Part shown: in pieces, positions 27,842 to 35,850 of the stretch
How positions within the stretch are numbered: position 1 is the stretch's first letter
Layout: every line of letters begins with the position of its first letter
NCBI RefSeq assembly: GCF_003600625.1
Contig: NZ_CP032489.1
Coordinates: 3,844,001 to 3,908,000, forward strand
DNA: 64,000 nucleotides
Origin: Arachidicoccus soli
GTDB taxonomy: Bacteria > Bacteroidota > Bacteroidia > Chitinophagales > Chitinophagaceae
Direction: 5' to 3'
Translations under genes and position numbers: made by a program
Notes under the pieces: model-generated
What the model was told of the DNA's origin: nothing
The model's input: the letters and a program-made list of their open reading frames with translations, nothing else
Database searches by the model: none

Positions 27842-28701
27842 TTAGTAGAAATCAAGTTTAATAATCTGAGTCCAGATTCCGTTATTTTATACCGTTGATT
27901 GGGGCTTGTAGATTTATCTGGAAATTCTTTAACAATCCAGTCATTTTCAATAAGCGGGTCTAAATATTTCGCCCTGTTTTGGGTATTATTACTAAACCCA
28001 ATTTTCTCAAACAGCTCTTTTCGGTAAGTCCAATTCAATGTAGCCTCTAAGAACTCCATGACTTTAGAATGTACAGTCGCTCCCAAAAGATTTTGAATAT
28101 GCGCACTTGCTCCGTCTACAGCTCCGTCTAATTTCTTCTTCAAGAAATCATTCAAACCATCTAACGAATTGATACTAAACATTATAACAGAAGTACCAGC
28201 TCCGTCTATTTCGTCAAGAGATTTAAGATATTCGGGATGAACTTTTAGCGTTACCATAGTATAGGTCTTGTCATCCGTCTCAAAAACAGGAGCAGGAGAG
28301 CCATTATTCTTCATTTCCCTATAAATTATAGGAAAACCAGAACCGCGGCCTTCCGTTAAGTGCAGCTCTTTTAGAAAATCACCAATACGTCTATTTCGAT
28401 ACTCTCTGGAAAGGATTAGTCGCTGATTTTTTAACATATTCCCATCAACTGGGGGCATTGGCGCTGGATAACTCAGAACCGTTATCTTATCTGGAAATAC
28501 TTGGACTTCGATTGGAGCTCCAAGCTCATAGCTTTTATGATAGACAGCATTCGACAAAACTTCTTCTAAAGCTCGATATGGAAAATTATAAAAACGGGCC
28601 GCCTCAGCCCTATCGGGGAATTTCACTATGCGTTCACCAAGCACATTTGTTCTTAGGAAAGTAAGGGTTTCCGAAATTTGCTTATGTAACGGGCCTTTAA
28701 A
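27838..28701 (-). pseudogene. C-terminal part of the IS-split AlbA_2/ATPase gene
   Basis: This is the downstream piece of a gene whose upstream piece is at 30301-31077. Joining at the TTTAAA duplication restores the frame as EEFYFK then GPLHKQISETLTF. The part begins with ALEEVLSNAVYHKSYE, the N-box of a GHKL-type ATPase (HATPase_c_4), then RNRRIGDFLKELHLTEGRGSG (G box), and ends with a winged-helix-like region (FEKIGFSNNTQNRAKYL). Open translation could begin at GTG 28644 but would lack the AlbA domain. The end overlaps the res start by four bases. Confidence 0.85.
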
Positions 28702-30300
28702 CCCTAACTCCGCAATAAATTACCCCTTCTAATAAATATTTTTAAAAAATCACAATAAACATTAGGCTATTGTTATTTTTTATTATAATTTTAAACAACC
28801 TAATTATGTTGTTTATGTATTTACCACCCTGGGCGCAACAATTCAAGGAACCAAGGACAGAAATAAAATGTATTAAAGGAGCTTATTATAAATACGAAGT
28901 ACGCTACCAATACAATAAAGACAAAAAGAGGACGGACAAAATAACGGTCCGTCTATTGGGGAAAATAACACAAGCGGAAGGATTTATAGCCTCCGACAAA
29001 GATCTCATACGCCAGCGGCTCAGCGAGTTACCAAAAGTGGATATAAAGACCTTTGGCGTATACCATTTGTTTTCTTCTTTGTTGTCGCAGCAGATAGCGT
29101 CGCTTTCAGAAGCATTCAAGCAGGAGGTAGTAGAGGTCTTGCTTTGTTTTTCTATGATGCGTTGGGCTTACCAGTCGCCCATTAAAAGAGCCGGTAATTA
29201 CCACACACATGATTTTTGTTCTGAGTATTGGCATAAAAGAACTCTGTCAGACAAGAAGATATCAGAGGCGCTTAAGTTTATAGGAGAAAACAGGGAAGCC
29301 GTTATGGCTTGGATGAGATCGCAATTACCGGGGAGCAAGACCGTTCATAATCAATTCGTCATGATGGATTCCACCCATGTTTCCAGTGTATCGGAAAACC
29401 TTGGGATCAATGCCAAAGGCTATAATCCTAACCATGATTATGACAAGCAGATACGACTCATGTATCTGTTTGCTGCAGAATTAAAGCAACCCGTTTATTA
29501 CCGCCTGATAAATGGCAATATCACAGACATCAAGTCCATGGCGCTGTGCGTCAAAGAAATGGAGGTAGGACATGTGGTGTTTATAGCAGATAAGGGATTT
29601 TACAGTAAAAAAAAATATAGAGCTACTGCAAGAGCAGAAGTTGCACTATATCATCCCCATTCATAGGAACAACAAAATTATTAATTTTTCACCCTTAGAA
29701 AAAGCGGCGTTCAAAAAAACAGTCAAAACCTATTTTGCATATCAGGATCGCATTATATGGCATTATGAATATCAAAGAGAGGGTCAGAATATAGTCACCT
29801 TTTTAGGTGAAAAGCTGAGAGTAAAAGAGGAGTCGGACTATTTATTAAGGATACAAAAGTATCCGGAGACACATAGTGAGGATAGGTATTATGATAAATT
29901 ACATAGTTTTGGCACCCTAAGCATCGTGTATGATTTAGAAGGAAGCCCCACCTCAAAGCAACTCTATGAGGCCTACAAACAACGCAACGAGATAGAAGTC
30001 ATGTTTGACAGTTATAAAAACTTTTTGGCTGCTGACAAGACTTTTATGCAGGACAGGCATGTACTGGAGGGATGGTTAATGGCAAATTTTATCGCCATGA
30101 TCGCCTATTATAAACTCTTTTGGCGATTGAAAGAAGCAAAACTACTCTCCCATTACGCACCTAAGGATATAATTGAACTTTCCAAATCCATCTATCAAAT
30201 GAAGATCAATGGACAATGGCACTGTTCTGAGATCACGGAAAAAACAAAAACTCTTTTCAAAAAAATCAAAATAGACTACCTAAAATGAGAGGAGTTAGGG
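28702..30300 (+). mobile_element. IS4-superfamily insertion sequence, 1599 bp, in the AlbA/ATPase gene
   Basis: The ends CCCTAACTCC at 28702 and GGAGTTAGGG at 30291-30300 are exact inverted repeats of 10 bp. The element is flanked by TTTAAA on both sides (28696-28701 and 30301-30306), a 6-bp target duplication. Its transposase is on the plus strand, opposite to the interrupted operon. Insertion separates mod from res, so transcription of res must cross the IS or start inside or after it. Confidence 0.92.
28815..30288 (+). pseudogene. IS4-superfamily transposase with a frameshift in an A9 run
   Basis: The first part (from ATG 28815, MYLPPWAQQFKEP) reads through the first two catalytic aspartates, FVMMDSTHVSS and VVFIADKGFYS. 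A run of nine A (29607-29615) then shifts the frame; one A fewer would continue as KKNIELLQEQKLHYIIP into the second part. That part holds the glutamate region EAYKQRNEIEVMFDSYKNF and ends at 30288. The protein would be about 490 residues. Either the copy is dead or transcript slippage on the A9 run restores some product; a minus-one shift is excluded because it meets a stop at once. Confidence 0.85.
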
Positions 30301-31077
30301 TTTAAAATAAAATTCCTCAAATCCTCTTCCCGAGTCATCTTTATGCACAACCAATTCGATCCATGCCCTTGAAAAGAAACGTTCCGGGGTCAGCGAAAAA
30401 AAAAGCAGTCCGACGTTGACCGGCCTCACATGTTCAATTGGTCCTTTCACAATATACATTGCCCTGCATAAGTCCATTAAAGGCATCCTGTCACTCTCAT
30501 TAAATAGATCACTTTTGACTTCCTGAAGGTATTCTCGAATCAATCCCAGATTAAAATCCTCGATAGTAGCCTGATTATTCATCCGGTCATCAAATGGAAT
30601 CCTTGCAGTTAGCTCCTGCAACCGCCTAAGTGTTTCTCCCTTGGCGATAACAGAAGCAGCCCCTAAACGGACATAAGAATTCAGTCTGCCACCCTCTTTC
30701 CCCAGGGAGTCTGGTGCCGAATACGGTCTATTATCTCCCGATGGGCACCAAAGCACCAAAATATGCTTCCCATTTAAAAAATACGGCTGCACAATCGGAA
30801 AATAACTGGGGATAATTCTATTGCCAAGCTCAACGATCTTCTTCTGTATCCTATCCAGTTCATCCTGGGGTAATCCTTCTGGCGGCAATATAGGCTGTCC
30901 TTCATCTTCATTTACGCCAACAATAATATAACCTCCACCCCAATTGTTTAAATCATTGGCAAAGGCACACATGGAGCGAACGATAACTTCAGGATTCCAG
31001 CCTTTTTTAAACTCTAGCCGTTCCCATTCGATGGTTTTCCCGTGGACTAATTCTTCTATATTTATCGGTAATGCCAT
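30301..31077 (-). pseudogene. N-terminal part of the IS-split AlbA_2/ATPase gene
   Basis: It starts at the ATG at 31077, six bases after the mod stop. The AlbA_2 (schlafen-like) domain is seen in GKTIEWERLEFKKGWNP, IVRSMCAFANDLNNWGGGYIIVGVNED and the YVRLGAASVIAKGETLRRL stretch near 150. The coding sequence is cut at the TTTAAA target duplication (30301-30306), after GRGFEEFYFK, and the read-through closes within one codon in the IS. Together with 27838-28701 the intact gene would encode about 545 residues. Such AlbA/GHKL proteins are often linked to restriction or other defence genes, but their biochemical role is not established by this sequence. Confidence 0.85.
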
Positions 31078-31083
31078 AATATT

Positions 31084-32943
31084 TTATATAACTTTCATTT
31101 CAGTTTCTGGGCTCAACTGCTTCAGTAACTGCTTTACATTTTCCTTAGCCGTGTCATTCACGAATCCATTGTCTCTGAATACAACACGCAACGGCTTTTC
31201 CTTGGCGATTTCTTTTGCAAAAGCCTCATCAAGCCCTTTATCAAAACAAGCCAACAAGGAGTCTTGCGCAACCTTGAAAACATCCTTTCCTGCTATTTTA
31301 CCCCTTTCAATCTTATAACTCAACGGCAATCCCCAATCAAGCATCACCTGAGCCAAAAGATCATCTGGTGTACGATCAGGTTTGACATTATCAGCAAATA
31401 AATCTAAAGAGCCTTGCTTATAATCTTGTGGATTGTAATAAACATCCTGCATATTGCTTTCATCCAGGCGGTAGACACGGAAGCTGTAATCAATATCGGC
31501 GTTTGTTTCGTCTTTGATTTTTTTAGCCGCACGGCGGATTCGTTCTTTACCGATTTCGCAGATATTTTTGTAACCCGCCTTATAGGACTCACTATTCTCT
31601 TCCGTTGATTCTGGCAATTGCACCATAATATACTTACGAATACCAGAATCAATTCCATTCATTTGCATAACCGCTTGGGCCGTGCTTCCAGATCCTGAAA
31701 AGAAATCCAGAACAATACTATCGTTTTCCAGATTGGCAAGAGTTATTAGATGACATAAAAGTCTTATTGGTTTAGGACCATCAAAACCTCCCTTCCCCTC
31801 AAGGAGCTTAACAACCTCTTGTGCACCTTCTTGACTATGCCCCACTTCTTTATGCAATAAGATAGAAGTGGGAACCATTCCTTCATTCCGAAGCTCTGAT
31901 AAAAACCTTTTGATCCTTGGAGTATTATCTCCATTGGGACCAAACCAAATACGGTTGTCCTGGAGTCTCTCGAAAAACGCGTTTTTCGAGAGACTCCAGC
32001 AGCGCGCTGCTGGAGGCTCTACGACACGCCCGGAGGGCGTGGTAATTGGATAGTCATTTTCACGATTATAGGTTTTTACGGAAATATCACTGGACATCCA
32101 GTCTCCTCTCGGATCATTATCTGGGTTGCTGTAACGTGCGTTTGCTTCCTCTGTTCTTGGGAGCCTACCAATCTTAAAATCTGAAATAGACTTCGAATAC
32201 ATTAATATAAAATCGTGACTATTAGAAACAAAACGTGCATCATTCTTTGGAGAAAATGCCCTCTGCCAAATGAAAGAAGAAATAAAATTACTTTCTCCAA
32301 ATACCTCATCGCACAACTTCCTCAAATTATGTACCTCATTATCATCAATCGAAATAAAAATAACTCCATCATCTTTCAAAAGATTCCTTGCCAATTTCAG
32401 CCTCGGATACATCATACTTAACCAGTCACTGTGATATCTTCCTGAAGTTTCTGGATTCGCGACCAGTCTTTGATTATATTCATCTTTTTGACCGCTTTCT
32501 TTCAACTCCTCCTGTGCGTCACGAGCAAAATTATCCTTATAAACAAAATCCTTCCCTGTATTGTAAGGTGGATCTATATAAATCATCTTGACCTTGCCTA
32601 AATAACTTTCCTGCAAAAGTTTCAGAACTTCCAAATTATCCCCTTCAATGTATAAATTCTCCGTGTTGTCAAAATCCACGCTGTCTTCTCTTACAGGTCG
32701 GAGCGTTTTATTTGTTGGTAAATTTGCTGTAACAATCGCTTCTTTTTTGCCAGGCCATTCCAAACGATAGCGTTCTTTATTGCCATCCACAACAGCATGA
32801 TTCAATTCTTGCTTCAGCAAATCAAAATCAATGGCCTTGCCATCCGTACTTTCCGTAGCGCAGTTAGGAAACAGTTCCGCCAATTTCTGAAAATTGGCAT
32901 TTACCAGATCTGGAGACTGTAAGTCTAATTTATCTATACTCAT
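31084..32943 (-). CDS. mod: Type III DNA methyltransferase, Mod subunit
   Basis: A protein of 619 residues of the beta class of DNA amino-methyltransferases: the catalytic motif DPPYNTG at 124-130 precedes the S-adenosylmethionine motif DFFSGSGSTAQAV (about residue 412). Between them lies the target-recognition region and the conserved block PPAARCWSLSKNAFFERLQ...DNRIWFG (about 308-334). Mod recognises the DNA site for both methylation and cutting by Res. It starts 30 bp after the XRE gene and is followed at six bases by the AlbA/ATPase gene. The WSLSKNAFFERLQ segment is encoded by a 40-bp perfect palindrome (31960-31999), but the frame is intact and the protein looks functional. Confidence 0.92.
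   Translation of the reverse strand: MSIDKLDLQSPDLVNANFQKLAELFPNCATESTDGKAIDFDLLKQELNHAVVDGNKERYRLEWPGKKEAIVTANLPTNKTLRPVREDSVDFDNTENLYIEGDNLEVLKLLQESYLGKVKMIYIDPPYNTGKDFVYKDNFARDAQEELKESGQKDEYNQRLVANPETSGRYHSDWLSMMYPRLKLARNLLKDDGVIFISIDDNEVHNLRKLCDEVFGESNFISSFIWQRAFSPKNDARFVSNSHDFILMYSKSISDFKIGRLPRTEEANARYSNPDNDPRGDWMSSDISVKTYNRENDYPITTPSGRVVEPPAARCWSLSKNAFFERLQDNRIWFGPNGDNTPRIKRFLSELRNEGMVPTSILLHKEVGHSQEGAQEVVKLLEGKGGFDGPKPIRLLCHLITLANLENDSIVLDFFSGSGSTAQAVMQMNGIDSGIRKYIMVQLPESTEENSESYKAGYKNICEIGKERIRRAAKKIKDETNADIDYSFRVYRLDESNMQDVYYNPQDYKQGSLDLFADNVKPDRTPDDLLAQVMLDWGLPLSYKIERGKIAGKDVFKVAQDSLLACFDKGLDEAFAKEIAKEKPLRVVFRDNGFVNDTAKENVKQLLKQLSPETEMKVI
31960..32041. repeat. Cluster of three palindromes inside mod
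   Basis: Palindrome one, 31960-31999, is 40 bp and perfect, centred on AAAAACGCGTTTTT with outer arms CTGGAG/CTCCAG. Palindrome two, 31994-32015, is 22 bp and perfect (CTCCAGCAGCG and its complement) and shares the CTCCAG arm with the first. The third is a hairpin, CACGCCC-GGA-GGGCGTG (32025-32041). All lie in frame in a conserved protein block. They are unlike the surrounding AT-rich sequence and resemble an intragenic palindromic repeat element. Confidence 0.85.
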
Positions 32944-32973
32944 ATACTGATTAATATATTATTATTGTTGCCG

Positions 32974-33258
32974 TTATATTTTATTCTCTAATTCCTTCTG
33001 GACCATTTCAATGGCTTTTATGCCGAGATTGTTATCTTTTACAATCTCATACACCTTATTGGCAAGCCAAAGGGTCTGCAACTCAGACACTGAAACACCA
33101 TACAACTTTGAGAGTTTAGGAAGATAGCTTTTGCTCACTGGCTTATCACTGCTTTCCATTTTGCTTATATAAGCAGTATCTACTTCTAGTGCAGCGGCAA
33201 CCTGCCGCTGTAGCAATCCCTTGGCTTCCCGTAATGACTTTAGTTTTTGGCCTAACAT
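32974..33258 (-). CDS. XRE-family regulator of the restriction-modification operon
   Basis: A protein of 94 residues. The helix-turn-helix is LKSLREAKGLLQRQVAAAL with recognition helix region VDTAYISKMESSDKPVSK (about 27-44), followed by SYLPKLSKLYGVSVSEL and a short charged tail. It has the size and place of a controller protein and starts the operon 30 bp before mod. Such regulators delay restriction until methylation is established. Target DNA is not proven; the promoter region upstream at 33292-33299 is where it would act. Confidence 0.85.
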   Translation of the reverse strand: MLGQKLKSLREAKGLLQRQVAAALEVDTAYISKMESSDKPVSKSYLPKLSKLYGVSVSELQTLWLANKVYEIVKDNNLGIKAIEMVQKELENKI

Positions 33259-33291
33259 TTATTACAATTGTTTTACTTGTCCAGACACGGT

Positions 33292-33299
33292 CAAATATA
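33292..33299 (-). promoter_or_regulatory. Possible -7 promoter element of the restriction-modification operon
   Basis: On the minus strand the octamer reads TATATTTG, a full match to the Bacteroidota -7 form TAnnTTTG, placed 33 bp before the XRE start. The -33 element is poor, so the call is tentative. Confidence 0.35.
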
Positions 33300-33426
33300 C
33301 AACATTAAATAAATAAAAACATTGATATCTTGCTGAATTTTATGCCGCTCTTACCACGATCGTTTATTTAGTACAACTGATTCTGGATCAATTACAAATG
33401 TAAAAATGTGCATTCAATTGTGCACG

Positions 33427-33525
33427 AAAAAAGCAGTTATGAATCTTACTTCATAACTGCTTGATTTCCAAGTGGGCCCACTCGGGCTTGAACCAAGGAC
33501 CCCCTGATTATGAGTCAGAAAAATA
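33427..33525 (-). other. Attachment site: tRNA-Met(CAT) 3' half with its intrinsic terminator
   Basis: On the minus strand this contains the anticodon arm (CTGA-CTCATAA-TCAG, anticodon CAT, 33504-33518), a T arm (CTTGG-TTCAAGC-CCGAG) and the 3' acceptor strand TGGGCCC, ending near 33473. The D arm and 5' acceptor strand are absent. Downstream is a strong terminator with a 13-bp stem (AAGCAGTTATGAA / TTCATAACTGCTT, 33431-33462) and a six-T run. This is the displaced 3' end left when an element integrated into the tRNA gene; the intact integrase starts 145 bp away. Confidence 0.75.
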
Positions 33526-33608
33526 TACTTTTTACACGTTTTATTTTATCAAATGAAATAAAAATATCTTTTTAATACATTGATTATCAACTAGAATAAT
33601 TTTACTTA

Positions 33609-33640
33609 TTTGTTTTTTGTTTTTTCTTGTTGTAAATTTG
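33609..33640 (+). promoter_or_regulatory. Promoter of the integrase gene with 12-bp tandem repeat
   Basis: TTTG at 33609-33612 and TAAATTTG at 33633-33640 with a 20-bp spacer match the Bacteroidota promoter form exactly. The start point would be near 33645, about 26 bases before the integrase ATG. A tandem repeat of TTGTTTGGTAAA (33638-33649 and 33650-33661) covers the start point and could be a binding site for a regulator. Confidence 0.55.
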
Positions 33641-33670
33641 TTTGGTAAATTGTTTGGTAAATTTATCTTT

Positions 33671-34990
33671 ATGACAACAAGCGTAAAACTGTATTTAGAT
33701 ACTAAAAGAATAAAGAAAAACGGAAAGTACCCTGTTAAAGTAATGGTTATCTGGAATAGAAAATTTAATCTGTATCCTACTGGAATTGACTTAACAGAAC
33801 AAGAATTTTCAAAAGTCCATTTAGATAAGAAACTTAGAAAGGAATTTGGAACTATTTCATACTTTCTCGAAAAAGCAGATAAAATTGCCAATGGGCTGGA
33901 ACACGATTTTAATTGGTTGGGATTTAAACAATCATATTACAATAACCAACCAGAAATTCTACAGGGCTCGAACAATATGGTTTCATTAAATATATTTGAC
34001 CATATAAAAGAATATGTTGACCTTTTACATTCGGAAGGACGCATATCAACCAAATCAACATATATTCTGACAAGCACGTATTTGAATAAATATCTTGGTT
34101 CGCCCAAAAAACCCGTACTATTATTCAGAACAATTGATAAGTTATTTCTGAATAAACTCGAAGAGTTCCTATTAAATACTGAAGGATTGTCTTATTCATC
34201 TATTGGAATTTATATGAGAAATATTCGAGCAATATTTAATCTTGTAATAGACCAAAAGAAAATTATCAGTAGGGATTTATACCCCTTTGGAAAACATGGT
34301 TACACTCCTCCATCCACTAAAAATACTAAAAAGGCACTCTCATTAACTGAGGTTGGGCAAATATATAACCACAAATCAGCAGTTGAATTTTCAACAGAAG
34401 CTTGGGCAAGAGATATGTGGCTATTTGCTTATTTCTGTAATGGTTTAAATGTAAAGGATATTGCACATTTAAAATATGAAAATTATGATGTTGAGAATAA
34501 CATACTTTCATTTTATCGGGCTAAATCCCGAAATGCGACCAAGGACAAATTAAAAAAAATAGAAGTTTTTGTCATAAACGACGCAAAAGGAATTATAGAG
34601 AAATGGGGGCAAAGGCCTGTTGAAAAAAGCAATTTTATATTTAATATATTAGAAAAGGAATTAACAGCTGAAGAAGAATATAAGAGAGAAAAAAATGCAA
34701 TCAAGACCATAAATAAATACATGGGAAAAATTGGTATAGAACTTAAATTAAAAAGAAAACCGACTACAAATTTCGCCAGGCATACATTTTCTACTGTTCT
34801 CATAAGATCAGGAGAAGTACCTATTGAACTTATTTCTGAGCAACTAGGACATTCCAATATTAGAACAACGCAGCTTTATTTAGATAGCTTTGAGAAAGAA
34901 CAAAAATCGAAAATATCGAAACATCTTACTGCTTTTAAGCCGAAGAAGGAAAATAGTCAGCAAGCCAAAAATACCGCCCCAAACAGTTAA
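33671..34990 (+). CDS. Tyrosine recombinase (integrase) of the conjugative element
   Basis: A protein of 439 residues from ATG 33671 (an upstream in-frame ATG lies in the promoter and is not used here). It has the Bacteroidota integrase layout: an arm-binding N-terminus (KLYLDTKRIKKNGKYPVKV, YPTGIDLTEQEF), a SAM-like core-binding domain (about 115-220) and the catalytic domain with the box NFARHTFSTVLIRSG (about 371-385) and the nucleophile tyrosine in LGHSNIRTTQLYLDSF (about 401). It lies beside the tRNA fragment and therefore probably catalysed integration at the tRNA-Met gene. It is the intact relative of the broken integrase at 21879. Confidence 0.9.
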   Translation: MTTSVKLYLDTKRIKKNGKYPVKVMVIWNRKFNLYPTGIDLTEQEFSKVHLDKKLRKEFGTISYFLEKADKIANGLEHDFNWLGFKQSYYNNQPEILQGSNNMVSLNIFDHIKEYVDLLHSEGRISTKSTYILTSTYLNKYLGSPKKPVLLFRTIDKLFLNKLEEFLLNTEGLSYSSIGIYMRNIRAIFNLVIDQKKIISRDLYPFGKHGYTPPSTKNTKKALSLTEVGQIYNHKSAVEFSTEAWARDMWLFAYFCNGLNVKDIAHLKYENYDVENNILSFYRAKSRNATKDKLKKIEVFVINDAKGIIEKWGQRPVEKSNFIFNILEKELTAEEEYKREKNAIKTINKYMGKIGIELKLKRKPTTNFARHTFSTVLIRSGEVPIELISEQLGHSNIRTTQLYLDSFEKEQKSKISKHLTAFKPKKENSQQAKNTAPNS

Positions 34991-35003
34991 TTAATGAAAC
35001 TAT

Positions 35004-35663
35004 CTATTCCGATGTGTTGATTTTTTCTAAATATTTTTCAATTAATTCCATCTTCCTCAAGGCTTTTGTTAGATCCGCTTTTGCGTCCATCTGGATCTTA
35101 ATAATTTCATCAATAGACAATTGGGAAATTTCCGGCTTCAATAAATGTATGTCGTAAAGTGGGTCGAACAGACATTTGGCATCAATACCTTTTGAGTATA
35201 GGAAATTGATAATATTTAAAATTACATCAGTAGCTCCGCTGCTTTTGCCAAGTTCAATACGCGACAAAATGGGTTGGTGGGTTTTTGTTTGTTCTGCAAA
35301 TTCCTTTTGGCTAATATTTAAAACCGCACTCCTGACAAAGCGCATTCTTTCTGCAAAAACAAAAGCATCCATTCTTTTATTGCAAGCTGTTTTTAATTTA
35401 TACACTTGGATATTTTCAACTCTGTCGGATGGTTCAAATAATTCACTAGCCGCAATCTTGTTTGAATAAAAATAGTTAATCAAGCCATACAGCATATCTA
35501 CGCTACCGCCTATCCCTTGTTCTATCCTTGATAGTAACACCTGATGAAAACCGATTTTCCCGGCAATATCAATTTGGGGAACTTGCAAAATATTTTCCCG
35601 GATATATCTAATGCGTGATCCGATTTTCCCTGTTGTAATTACCTTCGATAATTTATTTTTCAT
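35004..35663 (-). CDS. Regulator with two tandem helix-turn-helix modules
   Basis: A protein of 219 residues built from two similar halves of about 65 residues. The first reads IGSRIRYIREN...IDIAGKIGFHQVLLSRIEQG...LINYFYSNKIAASELFEP, the second FAERMRFVRSA...KEFAEQTKTHQPILSRIELG...IINFLYSKGIDAKCLFDP. Each half is an XRE-like HTH followed by the same helical end. A C-terminal helix with lysines completes the protein. It is convergent with the integrase gene, 13 bp apart. As the nearest regulator to the integrase it may control excision, but that is inference. Confidence 0.75.
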   Translation of the reverse strand: MKNKLSKVITTGKIGSRIRYIRENILQVPQIDIAGKIGFHQVLLSRIEQGIGGSVDMLYGLINYFYSNKIAASELFEPSDRVENIQVYKLKTACNKRMDAFVFAERMRFVRSAVLNISQKEFAEQTKTHQPILSRIELGKSSGATDVILNIINFLYSKGIDAKCLFDPLYDIHLLKPEISQLSIDEIIKIQMDAKADLTKALRKMELIEKYLEKINTSE

Positions 35664-35744
35664 TTGACTATTCTAATTAAATGATTCCTACGCGTAAATT
35701 TACTTTAAAATGATTAGAAAAAATTTCATCGTTTAAAAACTTAC

Positions 35745-35830
35745 GCCCAACATTCGGGGCTTGGCGATGGCAGGGAAATATATATTCTTAGCCCTGCTAT
35801 TGCCAAGTCAAATATTATAAGCAGTTAAGG
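35745..35830 (-). repeat. Imperfect inverted repeat resembling an integron attC site
   Basis: The 86-bp stretch on the minus strand begins CCTTAAC and ends GTTGGGC; the second fits the attC R' consensus GTTRRRY and the first is its near complement. Between them two 16-base arms (CTTGGCAATAGCAGGG and CCCTGCCATCGCCAAG) pair with two mismatches around a 16-base loop. It lies between the TlpA-like gene and the regulator. It may be an attC-type cassette end or only an intergenic palindromic repeat. Confidence 0.4.
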
Positions 35831-35850
35831 TCGTCAAGTATAAGTCGTAA

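Noticed and set aside
29600-29680. Programmed minus-one ribosomal frameshift in the IS transposase
   Set aside because: The minus-one frame reaches a stop directly after the A run; only loss of one A (or gain of two) restores the protein.
31868-32053. Plus-strand open frame inside mod with the peptide WSLSKNAFFERLQ
   Set aside because: It is only the mirror reading of the palindromes inside mod; the minus-strand Mod protein has all methyltransferase motifs, so the plus-strand frame is a shadow.
33473-33522. Functional tRNA-Met gene at the element edge
   Set aside because: Only the anticodon arm, T arm and 3' acceptor strand are present; the D arm and 5' acceptor strand are absent.
33638-33661. 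Two 12-bp repeats as a CRISPR or satellite array
   Set aside because: Only two units without spacers; better explained as a regulatory repeat at the integrase promoter. No CRISPR array or cas gene was seen anywhere in the window.
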